A DNA stretch of 61,016 nucleotides. It comes from Phycisphaerales bacterium. GTDB taxonomy: Bacteria > Planctomycetota > Phycisphaerae > Phycisphaerales > UBA1924. Both the position numbers and the translations under genes were made by a program. Position 1 is the first letter of the stretch; the number at the start of each line of letters is the position of its first letter. The notes under the pieces were generated by a model. The model searched no databases. It was given only the letters and a program-made list of their open reading frames with translations, and was not told where the DNA came from. The stretch is from positions 1 to 61,016 of the forward strand of contig JALSHH010000028.1 in NCBI GenBank assembly GCA_026982335.1, in the 5' to 3' direction. Below are positions 53,601 to 61,016 of this stretch, one piece after another.

Positions 53601-53619
53601 GAATACACCATTCCCCGAA
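53587..53619. repeat. Tandem duplication of the tRNA-Gln 5' end
   Basis: Two near-identical units, 53587-53603 (17 bases) and 53604-53619 (16 bases, one C fewer), lie head to tail. The first includes tRNA nucleotides 1-14; the second copies them upstream of the gene. Confidence 0.8.
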
Positions 53620-53716
53620 GAGTCCTGCAGGCATTTGATGCTCGTTCGAGGAATAATTGTACGCGATTGATTGCTCAAGATCATCTGATTCACTCGACGA
53701 AATTGCTCCGATGCAC

Positions 53717-53722
53717 TATGGT
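53717..53722 (+). promoter_or_regulatory. -10-like box (TATGGT) for leaderless DUF885 gene
   Basis: TATGGT ends 6 nt before ATG 53729, supporting it over the upstream in-frame ATG at 53711. Confidence 0.4.
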
Positions 53723-53728
53723 GACACT

Positions 53729-55558
53729 ATGAAGAATATTCGATTCACGCTTTTTTCAGTCCTTATCTGTCTTTTCACCGGGACGGTTTTGGCTCAGTCC
53801 TATCTGCCCCAGTGTCCCGATGATCGAGATCCCGGCTTGTGGGCATTGATGAACCGGGCAACCGAGTTGGCATATCAAGCCGATCCGATCTCGGTCGGGG
53901 CGATCCTTGGCGATGAATCCCGCAACGATCAACTCGCCGATCTGTCCGCCAAGGCGATTAACGCTCGGCTCGAGCAAAAACAAATACTGCTCGATGAACT
54001 TAAAGCAATGGATCGCGCCGGATTCACTGATGCCGATGTACTCGATGCGGATATGTTGATCTACCAATGGGAGAACGACCTTCGTCTTGCCAAGTTCAAA
54101 CGCTGGCAGATGCCCATCACTTCGATCAGTGGCCCGCAGGTCTGGCTGCCTCAGATGGGCGAGCGGGTCATCATGCAGACCACCAAACATCGCAAAGACT
54201 ACCTCATTCGGCTCAAGCGCATCCCGATTATGATCGGTGATCAGATCGACACGATGCGCATGGGCATCGCTGAGGGTCGTGTCCCGCCGAGGGTGATTAT
54301 GGAATCGACCGTCGAGCAAGCATTGGCCCAGGCATCACGGGTGTTCCGGGATGATCCGAGTTTATCGCCGTTCTATAAACCATTCCTGAAGATGAATCAG
54401 GATGATCCGATCGCGGTTGAAGCCAGAGCGGTCATCGCCGATCGGCTCATCCCGGTGTATCAGGAACTGGCGATCTTCCTCCAGAACGAATACCTGCCCG
54501 CGTGCCGGGACTCGATCGGGGCAGCCGAAGGCATTGATGGCATCGAATCCTACAACGCCCAGATCGCATCGCACACGACGCTGCCGGATCTCGATGCCAA
54601 TGAGATTCATGCGATTGGATTGCGCGAAGTGGAACGGATCAAAGCCGAGATGCACAAAGTCATTCAAACCACCGGCTTTGGTGGTTTGGCAGAGTACATC
54701 AACCAGGATGCAAAGTTCGCAGCGTTTGTCGAATATCTACGGACAGATAAGCGGTTTTATTACACCCAGCCCCAAGACCTCCTCGCCGGCTATCGCGTGA
54801 TGGCCAAGATGATCGACGGCGAACTCCCCAAACTCTTTCGCGTCTTGCCTTCACTTCCCTATGGCGTCAAACCACTCCCCGCCTTCAGCGCCGAATCAGC
54901 ACCCACCGCCTACTACTACCCCGGTTCATTTGAAACCGGACGAGCCGGCAACTTCATGGCCAATCTTTCATTGCTCAATCAACGACCCAAGTATGAAATG
55001 ATGGCCCTGACCCTCCACGAAGCGATGCCCGGGCATCATCTCCAAATCGCACTCGCTCAAGAGATCAAGAATCAGCACCCGATCCGCAAGACGATGGGAT
55101 TCACCGGGTTCGTCGAAGGGTGGGGGCTGTATAGCGAAAAACTTGGGCTTGAGATGGGTGAAGGGCCCAACGGGCTCTACTCCGATCCCTACGACAACTT
55201 CGGCCGACTCAACTTCGAGATGTGGCGCGCGATGCGATTGGTCGTCGATACCGGGATGCACGCCAAAGGCTGGACCCGCGAGCGGGCGGTCGAGTTTATG
55301 CGCACAAACAGTGCGCTCTCCGAGCACAACATCCAGGCCGAGATCAATCGGTATATTGGTTGGCCAGGACAAGCGACGGGGTACAAAATTGGAGAGTTGA
55401 AAATTCTCGAACTTCGCGCCCATGCCGAGGCTGTCTTAGGTGATGGGTTCGACATCCGGGCATTTCACGAGGAGGTGCTTGGCGATGGCGCAGTGCCTTT
55501 GTCGGTGTTGGCGCAAAAAATAAGCCGATGGATCGAAAACCATCAGCTTGCCGATTGA
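53729..55558 (+). CDS. Exported DUF885-family protein (putative metallopeptidase)
   Basis: 609 residues. A signal peptide (residues 1-23, ending L-A-Q-S) is followed by an all-helical body. The motif H-E-A-M-P-G-H-H (near residue 430) is the HExxxGHH-type metal site of DUF885 proteins, distantly related to thermolysin-like and M32 folds, and E-G-W-G-L-Y-S-E-K (near 465) supplies a probable third ligand. W-P-G-Q-A-T-G-Y-K-I-G near 552-562 is a family block. Length matches the norm of ~600. Some members are peptidases; the substrate here is unknown. It is divergent from the tRNA. Confidence 0.9.
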   Translation: MKNIRFTLFSVLICLFTGTVLAQSYLPQCPDDRDPGLWALMNRATELAYQADPISVGAILGDESRNDQLADLSAKAINARLEQKQILLDELKAMDRAGFTDADVLDADMLIYQWENDLRLAKFKRWQMPITSISGPQVWLPQMGERVIMQTTKHRKDYLIRLKRIPIMIGDQIDTMRMGIAEGRVPPRVIMESTVEQALAQASRVFRDDPSLSPFYKPFLKMNQDDPIAVEARAVIADRLIPVYQELAIFLQNEYLPACRDSIGAAEGIDGIESYNAQIASHTTLPDLDANEIHAIGLREVERIKAEMHKVIQTTGFGGLAEYINQDAKFAAFVEYLRTDKRFYYTQPQDLLAGYRVMAKMIDGELPKLFRVLPSLPYGVKPLPAFSAESAPTAYYYPGSFETGRAGNFMANLSLLNQRPKYEMMALTLHEAMPGHHLQIALAQEIKNQHPIRKTMGFTGFVEGWGLYSEKLGLEMGEGPNGLYSDPYDNFGRLNFEMWRAMRLVVDTGMHAKGWTRERAVEFMRTNSALSEHNIQAEINRYIGWPGQATGYKIGELKILELRAHAEAVLGDGFDIRAFHEEVLGDGAVPLSVLAQKISRWIENHQLAD

Positions 55559-55580
55559 ACCAATGCAGTGCTCAATGATT

Positions 55581-55904
55581 TTACCCGATCAGTTCGTCAC
55601 CGTGATGCCCTGCGGATTTCCATTGGGTTTGCGCCGGGCGTGGGGAGCCGTTGAGAGGTTTTGCGCGGCCGAAGGTGGCGCTCTTCTTTTGAAGTCCCGT
55701 CTGGGGACGCTCGATCGATGCCCCCCCGATTTCTCGATTGAGTACCGACGAGTCTTTGAACGATGCTGGCCTACTTGACGATTTATGCCTGTTGGGTTGA
55801 TCGGGTTCAAGGCGACGCGAGCGGGCTTCGTCGATGGACCGATCGAGTTTGCCAAGAATGGCGCGGACTTCATTGAATGCGTTTGATTGCTCTTCTCGAC
55901 TCAT
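55581..55904 (-). CDS. Small basic hypothetical protein
   Basis: 107 residues from ATG 55904. The support is a strong GGAGG 8 nt upstream and a charged helical N-terminus (M-S-R-E-E-Q-S-N-A-F-N-E-V-R-A-I-L). The rest is Ser/Arg/Pro-rich and probably disordered, without signal peptide or membrane helix. It is convergent with the DUF885 gene. Function unknown. A plus-strand open frame across the same bases (55548-55778) has no ribosome site and is not called. Confidence 0.6.
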   Translation of the reverse strand: MSREEQSNAFNEVRAILGKLDRSIDEARSRRLEPDQPNRHKSSSRPASFKDSSVLNREIGGASIERPQTGLQKKSATFGRAKPLNGSPRPAQTQWKSAGHHGDELIG

Positions 55905-56080
55905 AAACTCAACCTCCATGTCTACAGGCCTATCGGTTGCTCCTTTGCGTGACTTGGCTCGAATATCCGTCAGATTTCAGGACCCCCGGGATACTTTGAC
56001 GCCTGTATGGTCTGGGCGGTCCTCACAGGATGGGTGTTCGATGGGTCTTGTTTGGTTATCACTTCGCTCTATCCGATGCG

Positions 56081-56086
56081 TAGACT
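56081..56086 (+). promoter_or_regulatory. -10-like box (TAGACT) for gene at 56092
   Basis: TAGACT ends 5 nt before ATG 56092; it is the only signal choosing this start. Confidence 0.35.
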
Positions 56087-56091
56087 TTGGG

Positions 56092-56763
56092 ATGGATCCA
56101 CTTGATCAAATACTCCGTTCAAACCGAGGTGATGCTGATTCATGTAACCCGATTCCAGCAGGCTATGGGCACATTCCCCATAACCAAGCAAAAGGGCAGG
56201 AGGGGCAGATTCCCGCTGCCCGAACACAGGTCCGTCGGGATGTTTTCTGGAACAATGTCGTTCGCGAGACGCTCATGGCTTTGGCCTCGGCAGCTGCGGT
56301 TTCGAGCGGAAGACTTGATACCGGCCCAGTGGCAGCCAATGCGAGCACTTCACCGGTTGATGACCTCTTTGATGGGCGAATGGGACTGATTACCACCCTT
56401 GGGCAACGGATCCCCATCGCGGATATCATCCCGGTTTTTGCCTGCTCAATGCTGAGCAATGAAGGCGACCGATCTCGGGCCAATGATGTTCAGTGTACCG
56501 TTTTTCGTATCACCACACCCACTGGCGAGTCCTATACCCTTCCCATATCCCAGATTATTGGTATTCATTCATTGAGCGAGGCCCTTATCGAACAGCTCGA
56601 AGATGCGGCCAATGAAGAAAAAAAGCGAGAGGAAGAGCGTATTCCGTTTGGGTTCGGTGCGTATACCTCATTGGCCCGGAGTGAAGAAGATGCCGAGCGT
56701 GGGGAACAATTCGAACCCGGTAACGCTTCATCGGGTACTGAAAAACGAGCAGGCAAGGAATAA
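56092..56763 (+). CDS. Hypothetical protein with acidic tail
   Basis: 223 residues from ATG 56092; the frame is open 260 bases further upstream, so the start is uncertain. The middle (residues ~45-165) is a compact alpha/beta region with G-L-I-T-T-L-G-Q-R-I-P-I-A-D-I-I-P-V-F-A and C-T-V-F-R-I-T-T-P-T-G-E-S-Y-T-L-P-I-S-Q-I-I-G-I. A Glu/Lys-rich helix (E-D-A-A-N-E-E-K-K-R-E-E-E-R) and a charged tail follow. No family recognised. The GT2 gene begins 110 nt downstream with its own ribosome site. Confidence 0.65.
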   Translation: MDPLDQILRSNRGDADSCNPIPAGYGHIPHNQAKGQEGQIPAARTQVRRDVFWNNVVRETLMALASAAAVSSGRLDTGPVAANASTSPVDDLFDGRMGLITTLGQRIPIADIIPVFACSMLSNEGDRSRANDVQCTVFRITTPTGESYTLPISQIIGIHSLSEALIEQLEDAANEEKKREEERIPFGFGAYTSLARSEEDAERGEQFEPGNASSGTEKRAGKE

Positions 56764-56873
56764 ATCAGAGCCAGACGGTCGTTTAGGTATAGTCCCGTCT
56801 GTGGTATACAGCGTTACTGCGGGTTCCTATCCTTTGCCCCGGTGCTGTCTGGCGACTGCTGGAGACTTGATTG

Positions 56874-57653
56874 ATGCGTGTACTTATTGCGATTCCGATC
56901 TACAACGAAGAGGACCATGTCCAGTCCGTGCTCGAGCGTGTGCGTGAATACGCCGAGCACATCCTTGTGCTCGATGATGGCTCGACCGACCGTTCGGCTG
57001 AGATTCTCAATCAACTCCGCGAGCCGATGGGGCTCGACATCATCCGTCACGAAGCCAATGTTGGATACGGCTGCGCCATCCGCCAGGCCTACCAGCGCGC
57101 CCATCGCGACGGGTATGATTGGGTGATTACGATGGACTGCGACGACCAGCATGAGCCCGAACGCCTGCCCGATTTCTTCAAGGCGATCGAACGCGATGAT
57201 CTCGATATCATTTCAGGCTCGCGCTACCTCAAATCAGGCAATGGGTGGGATGCAGATTTGCCCCCTGCCGACCGACGCGCCATCAACGCGACGATCACGC
57301 AAGAGATCAACGAACGATTCGGATTGAGCCTCACCGATGGGTTCTGCGGGTTCAAAGCCCACCGGGTCTCCGCGATGGCCAAGCTGAATCTGACCGACAA
57401 CGGGTACGCCTTTCCGATGCAGCTCTGGGTGCAGGCAGTCGCCAATGGATTACGCATCGGTGAGATTCCCGTCGAACTCATCTACAACAACCTCAACCGA
57501 TCCTTCGGCGGCGAGCTCGACAATCCCAAAACCCGACTCACACACTACCGATGCGTGATGTACCGGGCAATGGATCAAGTCATCGACCAACTCCCAAGCA
57601 TGGCGCGAGCAGCAGCGAAAGTGGATTGTGCCAAAGTGTCTGTTGGTGGGTAA
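56874..57653 (+). CDS. Family 2 glycosyltransferase (DPM1-like)
   Basis: 259 residues. It should transfer a sugar from a nucleotide donor, often to a polyprenyl phosphate or to protein. I-P-I-Y-N-E-E (residues ~7-13) and V-L-D-D-G-S-T-D (~32-39) are the nucleotide-binding opening, M-D-C-D-D-Q-H-E-P (near 86-94) the D-x-D-type metal site, and S-G-S-R-Y-L and D-G-F-C-G-F-K complete the GT-A fold. No C-terminal membrane helices, so it is the soluble dolichyl-phosphate-mannose-synthase-like type. GGAG 9 nt upstream supports the ATG. It overlaps the next gene by 26 bases. Confidence 0.92.
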   Translation: MRVLIAIPIYNEEDHVQSVLERVREYAEHILVLDDGSTDRSAEILNQLREPMGLDIIRHEANVGYGCAIRQAYQRAHRDGYDWVITMDCDDQHEPERLPDFFKAIERDDLDIISGSRYLKSGNGWDADLPPADRRAINATITQEINERFGLSLTDGFCGFKAHRVSAMAKLNLTDNGYAFPMQLWVQAVANGLRIGEIPVELIYNNLNRSFGGELDNPKTRLTHYRCVMYRAMDQVIDQLPSMARAAAKVDCAKVSVGG

Positions 57654-59031
57654 GAGATCGGTGGGGGCATTGGAAGAAATCGCACAACCAACCCAATCGC
57701 CCAGTGACGATGAACCCGCGTGTGTGAACAACACGGTCGCTGCGCCCGCCATCACGATCAAACCTGCTTGGGCTGATTGGGCTTTGGCGCTTTCGTCCAA
57801 GCATGATTCGCAGGCCCGGGCCCAGCTCGGGCTCGAAACCGATCGCCCGATCGTGATGAGCGGGCATCAACCCATCGTGTTCCACAACGGGATCCTGTCC
57901 AAGCTCATCGCCCTTGATGAAGCATCCAAACGCACCAGCGCTCAAGCTGTGTGGGTCGTGCCCGATCAGGATGCGGTTGATCCGGGAGCGATCCGTGTGC
58001 CGACGGGATCACGCGAAACGCTCAGCGCCGAGTTGGTCGAGTTGCTGCCCAGCGGGACGCTCGCTCGGGGTGTGTCGGCCGGGTCGATCGGATCGGTTCC
58101 CATCGTCGAGCCTGCGCATGAATCGCTCAAGCCTTTGGCCCAATGGCTCGACCAGTACGCGACGATCGGATCGTTGGCCCAGCAGTTCGGGTACGCGACG
58201 ATCGAATACGCTTGCGATCGACTCGGGATCGACACGCCCAGGTTGATCTTCGCGTCCGAGTTGTTCAGCGTGGATGTGCTCTGGGGGATTATTGAAACCA
58301 TGCGCGCTGATCCAGCTTTGTGTGCACAGAGCTACAACAAGGCGGTCGCGCAATACCCCGATGCGGGCGTGCGGGCGCTGGCGATCGGAAGCGATCGGAT
58401 TGAGCTTCCGATGTGGGGCTGCCGACCAAATGAAGTGCGGGTGGGGATTGATTCGACGAACATCAACGATTTTGCGCGCGACGAACTGATGCCCAAGGGG
58501 CTGATGATGAGCGCGATCGCCCGGGCGCACTTGGCCGACCTGTTTATTCATGGCGCCGGCGGGTGGGTTTACGACCGAATATCGGAAGACTGGTTTGCCG
58601 ACTGGCTCGGGATCGAGCTTGCGCCGATGGCGATGGTGAGCGCCACCCATCAGCTCGATCTCGGATTCTCGCCAAGCGAGACGGTTGATGCAGATTCGGC
58701 GCTCTGGCAGCTTCACCACGCCCGCCACACCCCGAGCATGGTCGGCGATGGGCAAACCCAGGCGTGCAAGGACGAACTGGTCTTGCAGATTCGTCAGCTC
58801 AAACCCAAAGCCCCCCAGCGGGCGGTGCTCTATCGTGAGCTTCAGTCGCTGCTCGATGGGTATCGCCAAGCCCATGCCGATGAGCTCGCCGGGTTCGCTT
58901 TGCGGGCCAAGCGGGCGCAGGGTCTGGCCCGGCAATACGAACTCGCCCGCGATCGGACCTGGAGTTTCGTGTTCTTTGGCCAAGATGCTCTCAAGGCGCT
59001 CGATCGTGCAACCCGGCAGGCGATGGGTTGA
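57628..59031 (+). CDS. BshC-like protein, function unknown
   Basis: 467 residues from GTG 57628, overlapping the glycosyltransferase gene by 26 bases. V-M-S-G-H-Q-P-I-V-F-H-N-G-I-L-S-K-L near residues 76-93 and W-V-V-P-D-Q-D-A-V-D-P near 109-119 resemble the opening of BshC, the cysteine-adding enzyme of bacillithiol synthesis (G-Q-Q-x-G-L-F-x-G-P-x-Y-x-x-Y-K then W-x-A-x-E-D-H-D). The C-terminal ~80 residues are a long charged helix, as in BshC. No bshA or bshB is adjacent, and the His/Asp positions differ, so a bacillithiol role is doubtful. The resemblance is by eye. Confidence 0.7.
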   Translation: MPKCLLVGKRSVGALEEIAQPTQSPSDDEPACVNNTVAAPAITIKPAWADWALALSSKHDSQARAQLGLETDRPIVMSGHQPIVFHNGILSKLIALDEASKRTSAQAVWVVPDQDAVDPGAIRVPTGSRETLSAELVELLPSGTLARGVSAGSIGSVPIVEPAHESLKPLAQWLDQYATIGSLAQQFGYATIEYACDRLGIDTPRLIFASELFSVDVLWGIIETMRADPALCAQSYNKAVAQYPDAGVRALAIGSDRIELPMWGCRPNEVRVGIDSTNINDFARDELMPKGLMMSAIARAHLADLFIHGAGGWVYDRISEDWFADWLGIELAPMAMVSATHQLDLGFSPSETVDADSALWQLHHARHTPSMVGDGQTQACKDELVLQIRQLKPKAPQRAVLYRELQSLLDGYRQAHADELAGFALRAKRAQGLARQYELARDRTWSFVFFGQDALKALDRATRQAMG

Positions 59032-59037
59032 TATCCT
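59032..59037 (+). promoter_or_regulatory. -10-like box (TATCCT) for substrate-binding lipoprotein
   Basis: TATCCT begins right after the BshC-like stop and ends 6 nt before ATG 59044. Confidence 0.4.
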
Positions 59038-59043
59038 TTCTTT

Positions 59044-60036
59044 ATGCACACCCGCCCGCTGATGATGATGGTTCGATTGATGCTCGTCGCTTTGGGTGTG
59101 ATGGTGATTGGTTGTAGCAAGTCATCGCCGACACCCAAGCCAGACGATACGGCGGAGCAAAGAACGGAATCAATCGAATCGAGATTTGTTGTGCTCTCGC
59201 CTGCGATCTCGGTGATGCTTCGGGACATCGGGTTTGAAGATGCAATCGTCGGCAGGCACAGCTATGACTCGGCGCTGTCGCGTTCGATCCCGGCGGTGGG
59301 TTCGCATCTTGATATTGATTATGAGCTGTTGATCGAGCTTGAGCCGACGGATGTGTTCTTTGAGAAGTTGGCGACGGATATTCCTGAGCGGATGCGTTCC
59401 TTGGCTCAGGCGCATGATTGGCAGCTTTGGACTTATGAACTCAAAACGCTCGACGACATAGCGACGACGATGGATGATCTGTATCTCAAGCTCGTCGGAT
59501 TTCCTCAAGCGAGTAAAGATGGCGTCTTGGATTTCGATCTGGATCCGACGAAGCGGTTTGATATCGAGCTGCCCAGTGCGCGCCTGGCGCGATCGTGGTC
59601 GCCGATGGGTAAGTCAGCGACAAATGCTGGGCGGGTGCTGATTTTGGGCGGGGTTGATCCGCCCGGTGCGATGGGCCCTGGGTCATTCCATGCCCAGCTC
59701 ATCGAGCGATTAGGACTCACCCCCGCGATCGAAACGGGAGGCATGTGGCAGGAGCTTGATTTCGAGGACATCATCGAACTGGCGCCCGATTCGATTGTGA
59801 TCTTTGCGCCCCGCACACCCGATGCAAACGATCTGGTCGGCGAGCCTGGGTTGTTAAGCTGGGAAGATATCCGGGCGCGTGTTGGTGGGTTGTCGCGTTT
59901 GCCGATCCCGGCTGTGAAACACGGTCGCATTGCGATCATCGAACACCCGCTGGGGTTGTTGCCCAGCTCGTCGTTGGGGCAGGTGGGCGACGAAATCGCT
60001 GATGTGATTCGGCGATGGAATCAGGGGAAACCTTAG
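59044..60036 (+). CDS. Periplasmic-binding lipoprotein (BtuF/FepB/HmuT-like)
   Basis: 330 residues. The N-terminus has a hydrophobic stretch and lipobox V-I-G-C, lipidated at Cys24. The body fits a type III periplasmic binding protein for cobalamin, ferric siderophore or heme: V-V-L-S-P-A-I-S-V-M-L-R-D-I-G at ~48-62, then I-V-G-R-H-S, V-G-S-H-L-D-I-D-Y-E-L-L-I-E-L-E-P-T-D-V (the first lobe), and V-L-I-L-G-G, F-H-A-Q-L-I-E-R-L-G, L-A-P-D-S-I-V-I-F-A-P in the second. No permease or ATPase is adjacent. A heme-oxygenase-like gene lies convergent 9 nt away, which makes heme or iron a reasonable ligand guess. Confidence 0.85.
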   Translation: MHTRPLMMMVRLMLVALGVMVIGCSKSSPTPKPDDTAEQRTESIESRFVVLSPAISVMLRDIGFEDAIVGRHSYDSALSRSIPAVGSHLDIDYELLIELEPTDVFFEKLATDIPERMRSLAQAHDWQLWTYELKTLDDIATTMDDLYLKLVGFPQASKDGVLDFDLDPTKRFDIELPSARLARSWSPMGKSATNAGRVLILGGVDPPGAMGPGSFHAQLIERLGLTPAIETGGMWQELDFEDIIELAPDSIVIFAPRTPDANDLVGEPGLLSWEDIRARVGGLSRLPIPAVKHGRIAIIEHPLGLLPSSSLGQVGDEIADVIRRWNQGKP

Positions 60037-60045
60037 TTTTTCAGT

Positions 60046-60753
60046 TTATTTTTCAAGCATGGGTTGAACATGCACCGAGTGTCCTTGGGCGAATGCTTTC
60101 TGGTCGAGGGATTGGCCGTGCTTAGCGAGGAGTTGTTCGTCGGATTGGTATACGGGAAGATCGAGGTTGATCGCCAAGACATAGGCTGCGCGGGTGCCTG
60201 CGAAGACTTCGTCTTGCTGGCTTTGCGTGAGTGGCATCGCATCGAGCCCGGCTTTGAACGCGATCCATTTTTTGCGTTGGGTTGGGCCGAAGGGATCGAG
60301 GTACCGGGTGCCGTGTTGCGGGTCGTCGAGGGTGTAGGCCTTGCGGACGACGCGGGCGACGAAGGCGTTGCCGTTGCATGCGCCCAAGCGGACATAATGC
60401 AACCCGAGCAAGTGCAGAGGCTGGTCTTTGTGCGCATCGATGTGGTCAATGAATCGCTGTGTGCCTGGTGTGGGTTCGCAGGCGGATGGATCGACGCCAA
60501 AGTATGCGAGGTCTTCGTCGAGGTATTGGGTGAGGAGTTGTTCATTGAGGATCAGTGCTGCGATCGCGGGATGATCGGGGAGGATTGTTTGCAAGGCTTG
60601 ATCGAAAGCGTTGTTGACAAGGTATTGCTGGGCGAGCATGGCGAGGTACCCGGCTTTGGGCATCGAGCCTTTGATGAGTGAGCCGGGGGTATCTTGGCGC
60701 TCAGCGATCTGATGCAGGGCCCAGTTGTCGTCTTTGAGTCGTATGGTGAGCAT
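60046..60753 (-). CDS. Heme-oxygenase-like protein
   Basis: 235 residues from ATG 60753 with GAGG 6 nt upstream. It resembles biliverdin-forming heme oxygenases, which open heme and release iron: a His near the start in a helix (W-A-L-H14-Q-I-A-E) at the position of the proximal heme ligand, a helix Y-L-A-M-L-A-Q-Q-Y, and a distal helix Y-V-R-L-G-A-C-N-G-N-A with the glycine kink that in known enzymes reads G-D-L-S-G-G. W-I-A-F-K-A-G-L-D near 163-171 also fits. Activity is inferred; the glycine motif is altered, and related all-helical proteins (TenA/HO superfamily) are an alternative. Confidence 0.7.
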   Translation of the reverse strand: MLTIRLKDDNWALHQIAERQDTPGSLIKGSMPKAGYLAMLAQQYLVNNAFDQALQTILPDHPAIAALILNEQLLTQYLDEDLAYFGVDPSACEPTPGTQRFIDHIDAHKDQPLHLLGLHYVRLGACNGNAFVARVVRKAYTLDDPQHGTRYLDPFGPTQRKKWIAFKAGLDAMPLTQSQQDEVFAGTRAAYVLAINLDLPVYQSDEQLLAKHGQSLDQKAFAQGHSVHVQPMLEK

Positions 60754-60984
60754 GGTGAGCCTCGGGGTATTGAGAGTGGGTCTCAATCATAGGTTGGTGG
60801 TCGAGCCCGTCAAGTGCGAGTTGTTGTTGAGAGAGATAGGTTTTCGCAACATGGTGCGGACAGGTCCAAAATAAGTAATTTGAAAACAATTTGAAATCTC
60901 TGAACAATCGCGCAACCGGCCTCCATTTTTCTCCGTATCGTCTTGTGGGCCAAGTTCATTGGCCTTGAAACAGGAGATTGACCA
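60754..60984. other. Intergenic region before right-edge gene
   Basis: 231 bases. Direct repeats ATTTGAAA (near 60878-60895) stand out in an A/T-rich patch; no promoter of good match and no RNA gene is recognised. Confidence 0.4.
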
Positions 60985-61016
60985 ATGCCGATCCGGAAGA
61001 ATGCGCCGATGGGGTT
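60985..61016 (+). CDS. 5' end of a gene cut by the window edge
   Basis: ATG 60985 follows ACAGGAG by 8 nt, the same arrangement as in the porin 2 leader, and opens M-P-I-R-K-N-A-P-M-G before the window ends. Ten codons are too few to identify it. Confidence 0.5.
   Translation, partial: MPIRKNAPMG

Noticed and set aside
57628..59031. Assigning the BshC-like protein to bacillithiol synthesis
   Set aside because: No bshA or bshB nearby and the active-site pattern is only loosely matched; resemblance may be to the fold alone.
1..61016. CRISPR array, insertion sequence, prophage or integrative element
   Set aside because: No regularly spaced direct repeats, transposase, integrase or phage-type genes were found.

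Overview
The window reads as an ordinary chromosomal stretch of a planctomycete, most likely class Phycisphaerae. The support is indirect: a DAP-type peptidoglycan branch (murE-murF-mraY) and futalosine-route menaquinone synthesis (mqnE) sit beside several short proteins with paired CxxC zinc ribbons of the C-x-x-C-G / C-P-E-C-G kind, a dockerin-tailed secreted protein, tandem OprO/P-like porins and palindromic repeats of a planctomycete type. No taxonomic search was possible. About 47 protein genes, one tRNA-Gln and one gene cut by the right edge are called. I see no CRISPR array, insertion sequence, phage or integrase.

Layout. 0-5 kb: three tandem outer-membrane porin paralogues, each with its own rho-independent terminator. 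4.9-5.7 kb: a MerR-type metal regulator with the MerR cysteine triad and a Cys-rich lipoprotein. 5.7-11.8 kb: isocitrate dehydrogenase, a Sua5/TolC overlapping pair, and a divergent secreted SH3-like protein. 11.8-15.3 kb: a FIST-domain protein and dnaK, the latter behind a consensus sigma-54 promoter. 15.3-20.2 kb: zinc-ribbon membrane proteins, a DUF481 outer-membrane protein, and an mqnE operon whose first gene carries an in-frame palindromic repeat. 20.2-26.8 kb: rdgB, a PfkB kinase, a sugar epimerase, a UDG-like protein lacking most of its Fe-S ligands, and queA. 26.9-31.0 kb: murE-murF-mraY. 31.0-36.4 kb: an alpha/beta hydrolase-membrane-ATP-grasp fusion, rlmN and an SPFH protein. 36.5-42.6 kb: asnS and a secreted gluzincin; an acidic membrane protein; rsmE and a secreted alpha/alpha-toroid protein. 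42.9-44.1 kb: a dockerin-tailed gene broken at a T6 run. 44.1-55.6 kb: peptidases (M32, S41, DUF885), argS, a dicarboxylate symporter, an ABC exporter, AMP nucleosidase and tRNA-Gln. 55.6-61 kb: two unknown proteins, a GT2 glycosyltransferase, a BshC-like protein, a substrate-binding lipoprotein and a heme-oxygenase-like protein.

Two patterns cut across the window. First, genes at the head of a transcription unit divide into those with a good Shine-Dalgarno site and a set of about 16 without one, which instead carry a TAnnnT box ending 5-8 nt before the start codon. This is what leaderless transcripts would look like, and I used it to choose several starts. Second, genes inside operons are joined by 1-4 nt ATGA, TGATG or TAATG overlaps, indicating translational coupling.

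The most unusual items are the leaderless pattern, the dockerin gene whose frame break lies exactly on a T_TTT_TTC slippery heptamer, the hydrolase-membrane-ATP-grasp fusion co-transcribed with rlmN, the sigma-54 promoter at dnaK, and the palindrome inside mqnE.
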